From positions 62,001 through 126,000 of the forward strand of contig JAIXXB010000004.1 in the NCBI GenBank assembly GCA_027490955.1: a DNA stretch of 64,000 nucleotides. The letters are read 5' to 3'. Numbering within the stretch: the stretch's first letter is position 1; every line of letters begins with the position of its first letter. This document shows, piece after piece, positions 33,424-41,690 of this stretch. The position numbers were made by a program, and so were the translations under genes. Source of the DNA: Rhodobacter sp. (GTDB lineage: Bacteria; Pseudomonadota; Alphaproteobacteria; Rhodobacterales; Rhodobacteraceae). The notes beneath the pieces were generated by a model. It saw only the letters and a program-made list of their open reading frames with translations, made no database searches and was not told the DNA's origin.

Positions 33424-34041
33424 TTAGCCGCGATACTTTTCCAAAAACGCCTCGGCCTTTAGGCTGCGAAAATCTATCAGCGCGGTGCGCAGGGCGTTAT
33501 GGCTCCAATTCCACCACGCCAGCGCAAGCATCCGTTCAATCACCGCATCAGAAAACCGCGCGCGGATGGGGGTGGCGGGGCAGCCAGCGACAATCATGAA
33601 AGGTGCCACATCTTTTGTCACCACAGCGCCGCTGGCGACGATTGCACCGATTCCGATGGTGATTTCAGGCTTGATAATCGCGCCGTGGCCAACCCAGCAA
33701 TCGGCCCCCAGCGTGGTGCGGCGCGCGGCGCGGGCGGCGAAGAATTCGGGATCATCTTCCACGTCATCCCAGTAATAGGATGAACGATACAGGAAATGGT
33801 GTTGCGCGGCGTTTTGATAGGGGTGGTCGGTTGGCCCGATCCGCGTCATGGCGGCGATATTGGAAAAACGGCCCACCGTGGTATTGGCAATATCCGCCAT
33901 GCGGTCGCAATAGGCGTAATCTTCGAATGTGGAATTCACCACGACCGAGCGTTCTCCCACCTCGCAAAAGGCACCAAAGGTGGAATTCACAATCTTGCAG
34001 CCCTCATGTAGGCAGGGCGCGTCTGGAGACAGTTTCGGCAT
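33424..34041 (-). CDS. Hexapeptide-repeat acetyltransferase of phosphonate clusters (TIGR03308-like)
   Basis: A 205-residue left-handed beta-helix transferase. Hexapeptide-like turns run through residues 15-75 and 110-150, with RTTLGADCWVGHGAIIKPE and ATPIRARF at the end. The inserted loop HHFLYRSSYYW is typical of this CAT-like subgroup. In phosphonate loci this family probably acetylates aminoalkylphosphonates or a related amine, but no substrate is proven. The start at 34041 overlaps the phnE stop by one base; the longer frame to 34143 is antisense-like to phnE and was rejected. Confidence 0.85.
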   Translation of the reverse strand: MPKLSPDAPCLHEGCKIVNSTFGAFCEVGERSVVVNSTFEDYAYCDRMADIANTTVGRFSNIAAMTRIGPTDHPYQNAAQHHFLYRSSYYWDDVEDDPEFFAARAARRTTLGADCWVGHGAIIKPEITIGIGAIVASGAVVTKDVAPFMIVAGCPATPIRARFSDAVIERMLALAWWNWSHNALRTALIDFRSLKAEAFLEKYRG

Positions 34042-35378
34042 CACGCGCCTTTGATCAACTTGCGGCGCAGCCAGCCTGAAAGGCTGTCCATCAGCATCAC
34101 CATCAACACGATCAGCACCATGTAATAGGCGACTTCTTCCCAATCTTTCTGCGTCACAATGGCTTGGGTCAAAAGCAAACCAATGCCGCCGCCCACAATG
34201 GCCCCGATGACAGTGGCGCTGCGGGTGTTGGATTCAAGATAATACAAAACCTGCGCCAAGAGCACGGGCATCACCTGCGGGATCACGCCGAAACGGGCGC
34301 GTTGCAGCGCATTCGCGCCTGTGGATTGCACACCCTCGACTTGCTTTTCATCAATGTTTTCCAGTGCTTCCGAGAACATCTTACCAAAACTGCCCGTATC
34401 CGTCAGCGCAATGGCAATTGCCCCTGTCATCGGGCCAGGCCCAAAGGCGCGCGACAGAATAACCGTCCAAATCAACCCATCCACCCCGCGGATAAAGTCA
34501 AACATGCGCCGCACGGCCCCGCGCAAAAAGCCAAGTGGCATGAAATTGCGCGCCGCCAAAAACCCAAGGGGAAGCGAGACGATTGCTGCACTCATCGTGC
34601 CCAGAAAGGCCATCAGGATTGTTTCAAAAATAGCCCAAACCACCACGCCATGCTGCCACATGCGGTTGTTCCACCATTCCGACAGCATATAGGCAGCGTT
34701 AAGCCGCGTTTCGTCCAAGCGCGGCCCGATAGTGGCCAAATAGGCCATATCGGCCAAAGATTTGCCATAAAACGGGCTATCAAGGGTGAAAAACCACAGC
34801 TCCCACCCAGCCTGATATTTGAAGGTTTCCACTTTTGACCGCGAATAGCTAAAGCGCCCTGCATCAGTGGTGACCGATACTTTGTTCGGCGCAACAGATA
34901 TCCAATCAGGAATGGGCAAAGGCGCGTCCAAAACGGGCTTGCCCCCGACTTCGCGGATGTTGATCGTGCCATAGCTTGGCACAACCATCCGCGCACCAGC
35001 CAGATCATAGGTCACGATATGGCCCGCGCCCAGATCAATCGTGGTCACATCGCCGTTTATACTGACCCAATCGGGCTGCATGCCCTTGGGATAGGTGCCT
35101 TTATTTTCACCCTCGATGGCCACCACAACTTGGCCCGTGCGGTTATCGCGCGTGACATGGGTTTTATGCGACCAGAAATCGGACAAAAGGATCGCCGCAT
35201 TGTCGATCCGCGCGCGCGCGGCCAAACCTGCCAGATCAAAGCTGATGGAAGCATAGATCAGATAGGCCAATATCATCAGCGGCACGGCAAAGGCGATGCG
35301 GCGCTTGCGTGCAAAGCTTTGCAAAACGGCGGCGTGCAAGGGGGTGGTTGGCAGGGAGGCGTTTGCAAACATGGTCAT
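34041..35378 (-). CDS. phnE: Phosphonate ABC transporter permease PhnE, long form
   Basis: The C-terminal 200 residues (GFLAARNFMP, FIRGVDGLIW, EALENIDEKQVEGVQSTGA) are a PhnE-type BPD_transp_1 permease. Before them, between the first helix (about residue 31-50) and the core (from about 245), lies an extra domain of some 180 mostly polar, beta-rich residues that should face the periplasm. Typical PhnE proteins have about 260-290 residues, so 445 marks the long variant seen alongside a normal PhnE. It starts one base after the first permease gene ends and overlaps the transferase gene by one base. Confidence 0.88.
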   Translation of the reverse strand: MTMFANASLPTTPLHAAVLQSFARKRRIAFAVPLMILAYLIYASISFDLAGLAARARIDNAAILLSDFWSHKTHVTRDNRTGQVVVAIEGENKGTYPKGMQPDWVSINGDVTTIDLGAGHIVTYDLAGARMVVPSYGTINIREVGGKPVLDAPLPIPDWISVAPNKVSVTTDAGRFSYSRSKVETFKYQAGWELWFFTLDSPFYGKSLADMAYLATIGPRLDETRLNAAYMLSEWWNNRMWQHGVVVWAIFETILMAFLGTMSAAIVSLPLGFLAARNFMPLGFLRGAVRRMFDFIRGVDGLIWTVILSRAFGPGPMTGAIAIALTDTGSFGKMFSEALENIDEKQVEGVQSTGANALQRARFGVIPQVMPVLLAQVLYYLESNTRSATVIGAIVGGGIGLLLTQAIVTQKDWEEVAYYMVLIVLMVMLMDSLSGWLRRKLIKGA

Positions 35379-35379
35379 A

Positions 35380-36258
35380 TCAGTGGCCCTTTACCAGCCT
35401 GTGCCGAAAGTAGTCCGAGATTTGATCCACCACCACAATCGCCACAAACAGCAGCGCAAATATCGCCACAACACTGTCATAGCGCCCTTGGCCCCATTGC
35501 ATGGCCAGTTTCAAATCATGGCCAATGCCGCCTTCGCCCACAAAGCCCAAAATGGCACTGGCGCGGAGGTTGATTTCAAACCGCAGCAGCGCATAAGACA
35601 ACCAATTTGGCGCAACTTGCGGCATCACGCCCAGCCACATGCGCTGGATCCACGTAGCCCCAACGGATTGCAGCCCTTCGATGGGCTTTAAATCGGCGTT
35701 CTCGGCCACTTCGGAAAACAACTTGCCCAGCGCACCGCCTGTATGCAGCCCTATGGCGATGACGGCAGGCACAGGGCCACCGCCCAGAATGTAAATCAGC
35801 ACCAGCGCGATGACGATTTCGGGAATAGCGCGCATTGCGTCCATCGTGCGGCGAAACACAGGAATCAGGCGCGGCCAGCGGGCAAGGCCGCGCGTGGCAA
35901 GCAGCGACAGGGCAATCGCAAACAGCGCGCCCAAAAGGGTGGAGACAGCCGCGATGTTCAACGTTTCAATCAAGGACGGAACATGCTGGGCAAAAATTGG
36001 GGCCAAATTCGCGCGGTCGCGCCATGCTTCGGAAAATACCTCGGCTGGGAAATCAAGGATATTGGGCAGGCCATCCCAGAAACCGCCTGCGTTGCGGTCA
36101 TCGGCCAAAACCCAGCCCGAATACAAAAGGGCCATAAACAGCAGCAGCAAGATACCGCCATACATGCGCTTGCGCCGCACCATTTCCATATAGGCGCTTT
36201 TTGGGTCGTTCATATCTGGGCGCGGGCCGGGAGTGGGGCCAAAGGCGATATCGACCAT
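35380..36258 (-). CDS. phnE: Phosphonate ABC transporter permease PhnE, short form
   Basis: A 292-residue permease with an N-terminal helix (YGGILLLLFMALLYSGWVLA) and the PhnE core: LLATRGLARWPRLIPVFRRT, AMRAIPEIVIALVLIYILG and the coupling loop ENADLKPIEGLQSVGATW. It should pair with the long PhnE downstream. I took the start at 36258 (MVDIAFGP), with AGGAAC upstream; MNDPKSAY at 36213 is an alternative. It follows phnD after a strong hairpin. Confidence 0.88.
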   Translation of the reverse strand: MVDIAFGPTPGPRPDMNDPKSAYMEMVRRKRMYGGILLLLFMALLYSGWVLADDRNAGGFWDGLPNILDFPAEVFSEAWRDRANLAPIFAQHVPSLIETLNIAAVSTLLGALFAIALSLLATRGLARWPRLIPVFRRTMDAMRAIPEIVIALVLIYILGGGPVPAVIAIGLHTGGALGKLFSEVAENADLKPIEGLQSVGATWIQRMWLGVMPQVAPNWLSYALLRFEINLRASAILGFVGEGGIGHDLKLAMQWGQGRYDSVVAIFALLFVAIVVVDQISDYFRHRLVKGH

Positions 36259-36288
36259 TGCTGTTCCTGCCAAAACGGGTGTGAAGCA

Positions 36289-36318
36289 GCCAAGCCGCCC
36301 CCCATGGGACGGCTTGGC
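36289..36318 (-). other. Intercistronic hairpin after phnD
   Basis: GCCAAGCCG (36289-36297) and CGGCTTGGC (36310-36318) form a perfect 9-base stem, and inner CCC/GGG can extend it. It lies 14 bases after the phnD stop, with no T-run. Such hairpins commonly protect binding-protein mRNA from 3' decay, so more PhnD than permease would be made. Confidence 0.55.
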
Positions 36319-36332
36319 CAAACTTTCAGAAA

Positions 36333-37232
36333 TTACATACCTTCTTGCAGTTTGCGGGCCGCCAAAACGCCCTCATAGGCCGAATGTTCGACGGGAACGA
36401 AATCTTTCGCATCGCCCGCAGCCACGCCATAGGCGCATTCTTTGTCAGTTTCCCACAAATCAGCAGTCAAAGCGGTAACTTTGTCTTTCACGTCCTGCGG
36501 CAAAGCTTTGCGTAGAACCATGGGGCCTTCGGGGATCAGCTTGCTGCGCCAAATCTCGACGATATTGTTCATGTCAACCAAACCCGCATCGGCAGCCTTA
36601 CGGAATGCGCCCGAATTGTAACCATCTTCCCAGTTGCCAACGCCATCGGCCCAAGACACGCCCGCGTCAAAATCGCCATTGGCCACGCCAACGATGGTCT
36701 GCTCGTGACCGCCCGACATCTTCACTTCGCCAAAATAATCTTCCAGCTTACCATAGGTTGCGGTCAGCTCTGCACCAGGCACCAAATACCCCGAGGTCGA
36801 GTTTGGCTCTGCAAAAGCAAAGATTTTGCCCTTTGCATCATCCATCGACGTGATACCGCTGTCTTTGCGGGCAAAGCCAATCGAGTAATAGCCCGTGGAA
36901 TCGTTCAGGTTTTGCTTGGTCAATTTCACTTCAACCGCCTCTGGGTTGGTCAAGTAAATCTTGGCATAGGCCGAAGCGCCCAGCCATGCATAGTCCAGCG
37001 TGCCGCCAAGCAGGCCCTGAATAACGCCGTCATAATCAGCAGGGGTGAACAGTTTGACGGGGACACCCAGCGCCTCTTCCACTTTGGCGCGCAAACACTC
37101 GTTCGAGGTCATGCGGTCTTGGGCATTTTCACGGCCCAGAATGCCGATGTTAAACTCTTTGATCGCGTCTTGTGCAAAAGCTGCGCCAGACAGCGCGGTG
37201 GTTGTGGCAAGTGCCAAAAGAACGGTTTTCAT
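36333..37232 (-). CDS. phnD: Phosphonate-binding periplasmic protein
   Basis: PhnD captures alkylphosphonates in the periplasm for the PhnCE importer. It has a signal peptide (MKTVLLALATTTALSGAAFA), then FNIGILGRENAQDRM and the ligand-site stretch LDYAWLGASAYAKIY. STSGYLVPGAELT contributes phosphonate-oxygen hydrogen bonds in known structures. It has 299 residues. GGAGAAGACG sits directly before the start at 37232; the frame is open 4 codons further. Hairpins lie on both sides of the gene. Confidence 0.93.
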   Translation of the reverse strand: MKTVLLALATTTALSGAAFAQDAIKEFNIGILGRENAQDRMTSNECLRAKVEEALGVPVKLFTPADYDGVIQGLLGGTLDYAWLGASAYAKIYLTNPEAVEVKLTKQNLNDSTGYYSIGFARKDSGITSMDDAKGKIFAFAEPNSTSGYLVPGAELTATYGKLEDYFGEVKMSGGHEQTIVGVANGDFDAGVSWADGVGNWEDGYNSGAFRKAADAGLVDMNNIVEIWRSKLIPEGPMVLRKALPQDVKDKVTALTADLWETDKECAYGVAAGDAKDFVPVEHSAYEGVLAARKLQEGM

Positions 37233-37250
37233 CGTCTTCTCCAAGGTTGA

Positions 37251-37269
37251 GCCTGCTTTGCGGGCAGGC
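37251..37269 (-). other. Hairpin between phnC and phnD
   Basis: GCCTGC (37251-37256) and GCAGGC (37264-37269) form a 6-base GC stem with a 7-base loop in the 49-base gap between phnC and phnD. No T-run follows on the transcribed strand. It may mark an RNA processing site that separates phnC from the highly expressed phnD. Confidence 0.4.
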
Positions 37270-37281
37270 AGGGTGGGAACG

Positions 37282-38100
37282 TCAGGCCAGCATCGCAGAG
37301 GCGAATTTCACATCTGCGGCTGTATTGGTGGGGATGGCGGTGGATGTCGCGGCTTCGTCAAAGCTGGCATCAGCGCCATAAATCTCGCGCGCAACGCCGG
37401 TGGACAACTGGTCAGGCGTGCCATCGAACACGATGCGCCCATCACGCATACCAATCACGCGGTCGCAATATTTGCGCGCAGTATCAAGGGTATGCAGGTT
37501 GGCAATCACCATGCGCTTATCTTCGACATTGATGCGCTTTAGCGTATCCATCACGATTTGCGCATTCATCGGGTCTAGGCTGGCGATGGGTTCATCTGCC
37601 AAAATGATCTTTGGGTCTTGCATCAGGGCGCGAGCAATGGCCACGCGCTGCTGCTGTCCGCCCGATAGGGCCTCGGCCCGTTTGGGGGCCTGTTCGGCAA
37701 TGCCAAGACGATCCAGAATATCCAAGGCGCGCAAGATATCGGCGCGCGGCCATAGGTTGAACAGGGTTTGCAGGGTCGATCGGCGGTTCAAAATACCATG
37801 CAGCACATTGCTGGCCACATCCATGCGCGGCACCAGATTGAACTGTTGAAAAATCATCGCGCATTGGCTTTGCCACGCCCGCGCCTGTGCGCCGCGCAGG
37901 GCCAGAACATTTTGACCATCTACCAAAATCTCGCCCGAAGTGGCATCGGTCAGGCGGTTCATCATGCGCAAAAAGGTGGACTTTCCCGCACCAGAGCGCC
38001 CAATAATGCCCACAAAGGCAGGGCCTTCGATGGAAAATGTGGCGCGGTCAACTGCAGCCTTTTCCCCGAATCTCTTTGTCACGTCTTTGACGTTCAGCAC
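37282..38100 (-). CDS. phnC: Phosphonate ABC transporter ATP-binding protein
   Basis: PhnC energises phosphonate uptake. Motifs: Walker [11 protein letters not shown]-loop [12 protein letters not shown], signature [15 protein letters not shown], Walker [14 protein letters not shown] and the switch [12 protein letters not shown]. The coding frame is open to 38223, but similarity starts at [12 protein letters not shown], so I use GTG 38100, which is preceded by GGGGGAAGC. This gives 272 residues, with a C-terminal extension of about 35 residues beyond the ATPase core. It is the first gene of phnC-phnD-phnE-phnE-transferase. Confidence 0.9.
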   Translation of the reverse strand: MLNVKDVTKRFGEKAAVDRATFSIEGPAFVGIIGRSGAGKSTFLRMMNRLTDATSGEILVDGQNVLALRGAQARAWQSQCAMIFQQFNLVPRMDVASNVLHGILNRRSTLQTLFNLWPRADILRALDILDRLGIAEQAPKRAEALSGGQQQRVAIARALMQDPKIILADEPIASLDPMNAQIVMDTLKRINVEDKRMVIANLHTLDTARKYCDRVIGMRDGRIVFDGTPDQLSTGVAREIYGADASFDEAATSTAIPTNTAADVKFASAMLA

Positions 38101-38160
38101 AACAGCTTCCCCCAGATCGCGGCCCGAATGCACGGCTTGGACGGGGTTTAGCGGCAGTAT

Positions 38161-38205
38161 GTGACAGCAATGTTCAGCTTCGGCGAAGATTTTGTAACAA
38201 AATCG
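38161..38205. promoter_or_regulatory. Upstream region of phnC with a 17-base palindrome and a Pho half-site
   Basis: GATTTTGT-A-ACAAAATC (38189-38205) is a perfect palindrome about 90 bases before the phnC start. Closer to the gene, the minus strand has CTGTCAC (complement of 38162-38168), a perfect single PhoB half-site without a convincing partner 11 bases away. Together they mark the likely control region of the phosphonate transporter. Confidence 0.45.
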
Positions 38206-38561
38206 CCCCACGCAGGGTTGCATGGGGCTATTTTGCGGCTTTCGTCTTTTGGGGCGGGTGGGCGCTGTCCCTCATCCGCAGCTATCTGCGACGGCACAGC
38301 GCCGCGCGCATCAGCATGGGCACAATCAGGGCCAGCGCCGCCGCTGATCGCAACCCAGCCGACAGGGGCGTTGAGACCAGCGTTGTCCAATCGCCCTGCG
38401 CAATCGCCCCGCGCAATCGCCGCAGTTTGCGCGTTGAGGTGATTTTCCCCGCGGCCAAGCCAAGCCGCCCTGACGCGCATCGCTTTCTTATCCCGCACCA
38501 CTGCTGCCATCTTCCCTAGGGGCGCTTTGGCTGCTAACGCTAGGGTATCGCAACGGGCGGG
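38206..38561. other. Gap between phnC and the galactoside operon, no convincing gene
   Basis: These 356 bases are GC-rich and open in several frames. None has a good start with a ribosome binding site. One minus-strand frame without a usual start ends in a hydrophobic tail (SAAALALIVPMLMRAAL). It could be a decayed gene end or chance. A short imperfect direct repeat, GCGATTGCGC followed by GGGGCGATTGCGC-like units, lies near 38395-38420. It must also contain the promoter of the downstream operon. Confidence 0.4.
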
Positions 38562-39344
38562 ATGGGAATGGCGATGAAAGATCTTCCAGTTTTTCCAGAC
38601 CTTAAGGGCGCGTCGGTGTTTATCACGGGCGGGGGGTCGGGCATTGGCGCGGCCTTGACCGAGGGGTTTTTGCGCCAAGGCGCGCGCGTGGCCTTTTGCC
38701 AGCGCAGTGATGGGACTGCCTTTTGTGATGCCATGGCTGCCGCAACAGGCAACCGCCCTTTGTTCTTGCGCGCCGATATCACCGATTTGCAGGCGCTGAA
38801 TGCGGCCTTGGCCAGTGCCGCTGCCACCCATGGGCCGATTTCGGTTTTGGTCAATAATGCGGCCAATGATCAGCGCATGGGCACGTTGCAGGTGGATGAG
38901 GCGTTTTTTGATGCCTCGATTGCGGTCAACCTGAAATCCTATTTCTTTGCGGCCAAGGCTGTGATCCCTGCCATGCAGGCCGCGGGCGGCGGGGTGATCG
39001 TGAATTTTTCCTCTATCAGCTATATGATGGCAACGGCGGGCTATCCTGTTTACATCGCAGCCAATGCAGCCATCACGGGGCTGACGCGCACTTTGGCGCG
39101 CGAATTTGGCGCAGGGCGCATTCGCGTCAACGCCCTTGCCCCAGGCTGGGTGCTGACGCAAAAGCAAAAGGATCTTTGGGTTACACCCGAAGGGCTGGCC
39201 GCGCATTTGGCGCAGCAATGCCTGCCCGATCCGCTAGAGCCGGACGATATTGTCGGAGGATGTTTGTTCTTGGCATCCAAAGCCTCGCGCGCGATGACGG
39301 GGCAAGTTTTGGTGATTGATGGCGGCGTGGTGCATAGCGGATGA
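38562..39344 (+). CDS. SDR-family dehydrogenase with Asn in place of the catalytic Lys (possible galactose dehydrogenase)
   Basis: A 260-residue classical SDR: NAD(P) motif TGGGSGIGAAL, NNAAND, catalytic Ser in NFSSISYMM and Tyr164 in YPVYIAANAA. The residue four after the tyrosine is Asn168 (AAT), where nearly all active SDRs have Lys; the +13 Ser-Tyr spacing is preserved. C-terminal APGWVLT and VIDGGV are normal. Its stop overlaps dgoK by 4 bases, so by context it would oxidise galactose (or a related sugar) to the lactone. Starts at 38568 and 38574 are also possible. Confidence 0.82.
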   Translation: MGMAMKDLPVFPDLKGASVFITGGGSGIGAALTEGFLRQGARVAFCQRSDGTAFCDAMAAATGNRPLFLRADITDLQALNAALASAAATHGPISVLVNNAANDQRMGTLQVDEAFFDASIAVNLKSYFFAAKAVIPAMQAAGGGVIVNFSSISYMMATAGYPVYIAANAAITGLTRTLAREFGAGRIRVNALAPGWVLTQKQKDLWVTPEGLAAHLAQQCLPDPLEPDDIVGGCLFLASKASRAMTGQVLVIDGGVVHSG

Positions 39345-40252
39345 AACCTGTTTGGATTGCAATTGATTGGGGCACAACCAATTTGCGCGGTTGGGCCATG
39401 GGGAACGATGGTATTCTGGCCGAAGCCAGTTCTGACAAAGGCATGTCCAGCCTAAAACCTGCCGAGTTTGAGCCAGCCTTACTGGCGATGATCGGCCCTT
39501 GGCTGGTGGGCCATAGCGGCGCGCCGATTCCTGTTTACGCCTGCGGAATGGTGGGTGCGCGTCAAGGCTGGGTCGAGGCACCCTACCGCGCCGTGCCCTG
39601 CGCGCCAGTGCATGGCGGCGCTTTGATGGCGGTGCCTGTGCAAGACCAACGCATCGCGGTGCACATCACTCCGGGTTTAAGGCAAGACAGGCCTGCCGAT
39701 GTGATGCGCGGCGAAGAGACACAAATTGCGGGCGCGCTGGCGCTGTATCCAAATTTTGATGGGGCCATGTGCCTGCCTGGCACGCACAGCAAGTGGGCAC
39801 AGGTTTCTGCAGGCGAAGTTGTGTCTTTTCAAACCTTTATGACGGGCGAGATGTTTGCGCTTTTGTCCACACAGTCGGTATTGCGGCTGGGGATGGCTGG
39901 GGATGGTTGGGATGACACCGCCTTTGATGCAGGCGTGGCCGACGGCATGGCGCGGCCCGAACGCCTGCCCGCCAGCCTGTTTCGCCTGCGCGCCGAGGGG
40001 TTGCTGGCGGGGCTAACCCCTGATGGTGCGCGTGCGCGTCTGTCTGGCCTGCTGATCGGGGCAGAGCTGGCAACTGCCCGCGCCTATTGGCTGGGCATGG
40101 ATGTGGCGCTGATCGGATCATCCAAAACCACACCGCTTTATGCCCGCGCGCTGGCAGCCCAAGGGGTCACGGCGCGCATATTGTCTGTCACCGACTGCAC
40201 GCTTGCGGGGCTGACCCGCGCTGCTGGCCATTTGGCAAAGGATAAACCATGA
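39341..40252 (+). CDS. dgoK: 2-dehydro-3-deoxygalactonokinase
   Basis: DgoK phosphorylates 2-keto-3-deoxygalactonate at O6. Family sequence: [17 protein letters not shown] (ATPase-fold phosphate loop), the SDKGMSSL stretch and [13 protein letters not shown] in the centre. Length 303 residues. It overlaps the SDR gene upstream and the aldolase gene downstream by 4 bases each, so the kinase-aldolase pair is translationally coupled. Assignment over the related glucose-pathway kinase is clear because KDG kinases are PfkB-type. Confidence 0.93.
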   Translation: MKPVWIAIDWGTTNLRGWAMGNDGILAEASSDKGMSSLKPAEFEPALLAMIGPWLVGHSGAPIPVYACGMVGARQGWVEAPYRAVPCAPVHGGALMAVPVQDQRIAVHITPGLRQDRPADVMRGEETQIAGALALYPNFDGAMCLPGTHSKWAQVSAGEVVSFQTFMTGEMFALLSTQSVLRLGMAGDGWDDTAFDAGVADGMARPERLPASLFRLRAEGLLAGLTPDGARARLSGLLIGAELATARAYWLGMDVALIGSSKTTPLYARALAAQGVTARILSVTDCTLAGLTRAAGHLAKDKP

Positions 40253-40851
40253 CCCGCAACCTGATCGCCATTTTGCGAGGGCTAACACCGCCCGAAGCCC
40301 TGCCCATTGCCGAGGCCTTGATTGACGCGGGCATCACCACCATCGAAGTGCCGCTGAACTCGCCCCAGCCGTTTCAATCGATTGCGTCGATGGTGCGCAC
40401 CTTTCCGCAGGCGCATATTGGCGCAGGCACGGTGCTGACAGTGGCGCAAGTGCAAGAGCTGGCCGATGTGGGGGGGCAAATCGTGGTCTCGCCCAATGTG
40501 GATGCCGAGGTTATCGCCAAAAGCCGCGCGCTGGGCCTGCAAAGCTGGCCCGGAATCATGACCCCGACCGAGGCTTTTGCCGCCCTGAAGGCAGGAGCCA
40601 CGGGGCTGAAACTGTTTCCTGGATCCTTACTTGGCCCAGATGGGCTGAAAGCTATTCGCGCGGTGTTGCCAACGGGCACGCAAGTTTATGCTGTGGGCGG
40701 CGCTGGGCCAGATAACTTTGCCGCATGGCGCAGGGCAGGGGCCGATGGGTTTGGAATTGGCACAGCGCTGTATGTGCAGGGCCTCTCGGCTGCCGAAGTC
40801 TTGGCCCGCGCGCGCGCGATTGTAACTGCATATGACGAGGCGATGCGATGA
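40249..40851 (+). CDS. dgoA: 2-dehydro-3-deoxy-6-phosphogalactonate aldolase
   Basis: A class I KDPGal aldolase of 200 residues that yields pyruvate and glyceraldehyde 3-phosphate. The Schiff-base lysine is in [14 protein letters not shown], and the catalytic glutamate is in [11 protein letters not shown]. Compact size and adjacency to dgoK favour KDPGal over KDPG as substrate, though the families overlap. It overlaps both neighbours by 4 bases. Confidence 0.93.
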   Translation: MTRNLIAILRGLTPPEALPIAEALIDAGITTIEVPLNSPQPFQSIASMVRTFPQAHIGAGTVLTVAQVQELADVGGQIVVSPNVDAEVIAKSRALGLQSWPGIMTPTEAFAALKAGATGLKLFPGSLLGPDGLKAIRAVLPTGTQVYAVGGAGPDNFAAWRRAGADGFGIGTALYVQGLSAAEVLARARAIVTAYDEAMR

Positions 40852-41690
40852 TCTTTGACAGCCGCAGGTGCGAATTGGGCGAAGGGCCCTTGTGGCATCC
40901 GAAACGAGGGCAATTGTTTTGGTTCGATATTTTGAACAAAACGCTGCTGACACAGGTGAATGGGGCCGCGCAGGAATGGGTCTTTGGCGAAATGGTTTCT
41001 GCTGCGGGCTGGGTCAGTGAGGCGGAATTGCTGATCGCCAGCGAGACACAGCTTTTCTTGTTTGATGTAGAAACAGGGGCGCAGCGCGCTGTTGCGCCGC
41101 TAGAGGCGGATAACCCCGTCACGCGTTCCAACGATGGCCGTGCCGATGCGCAAGGCGGGTTTTGGATTGGAACAATGGGCAAACGCGCCGAAAAAGGCGC
41201 GGGGGCGATTTACCGCTATTATCGCGGGCAGCTGCGCCGCCTTTATGGCGATATCACCATTTCCAACTCCATCTGCTTTGCGCCAAATGGCAAAACCGCC
41301 TATTTCACCGATACGGCCACCGCCAAAGTGTTGCGCGTGGCGCTGGATGTAGATGGCTGGCCACTGGGCACGCCAGAGGTATATCTGGATTTGAAAACCA
41401 ACCCCGATGGTGCGGTGATCGACAGCTTTGGCAATATGTGGCTGGCGGAATGGGGATCATCGCGGGTTGCCTGCTATGACCGCGCTGGCGCGATGATCAG
41501 CCAAACGGCGTTTGACGCGCCCCATACCTCTTGCCCTGCCTTTGGGGGGGCTGAACTGACCACGCTTTATTGCACGACCGCCCAGCAAGATATGGACGCA
41601 GCCGCCCGCGCGGCGCATCCACAATCGGGCATGGTTTTTGCGGCGCAGGGCGTGGGCAAGGGCCAAGCCGAACATATGGTGATTTTATGA
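40848..41690 (+). CDS. SMP-30/gluconolactonase-family sugar lactonase
   Basis: A six-bladed beta-propeller lactonase of 280 residues that opens an aldonolactone. Divalent-metal ligands are visible: Glu in LGEGPLWHP, Asn in [17 protein letters not shown] and Asp in NPDGAVID. The operon suggests galactonolactone as substrate. It is cytoplasmic, as no signal peptide is present. The stop overlaps the beta-galactosidase start by 4 bases (ATGA). Confidence 0.9.
   Translation: MIFDSRRCELGEGPLWHPKRGQLFWFDILNKTLLTQVNGAAQEWVFGEMVSAAGWVSEAELLIASETQLFLFDVETGAQRAVAPLEADNPVTRSNDGRADAQGGFWIGTMGKRAEKGAGAIYRYYRGQLRRLYGDITISNSICFAPNGKTAYFTDTATAKVLRVALDVDGWPLGTPEVYLDLKTNPDGAVIDSFGNMWLAEWGSSRVACYDRAGAMISQTAFDAPHTSCPAFGGAELTTLYCTTAQQDMDAAARAAHPQSGMVFAAQGVGKGQAEHMVIL

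Noticed and set aside
38148-39218. Minus-strand open frame of 356 codons opposite the SDR gene
   Set aside because: Most of it is antisense to a clear SDR gene. It has no recognisable domain and its composition (many Arg, His, Gln, Cys) is that of a shadow frame.
41570-41686. Longer N-terminus for the GH42 beta-galactosidase
   Set aside because: It is wholly inside the lactonase gene. The ATGA overlap and the conserved [14 protein letters not shown] start favour 41687.
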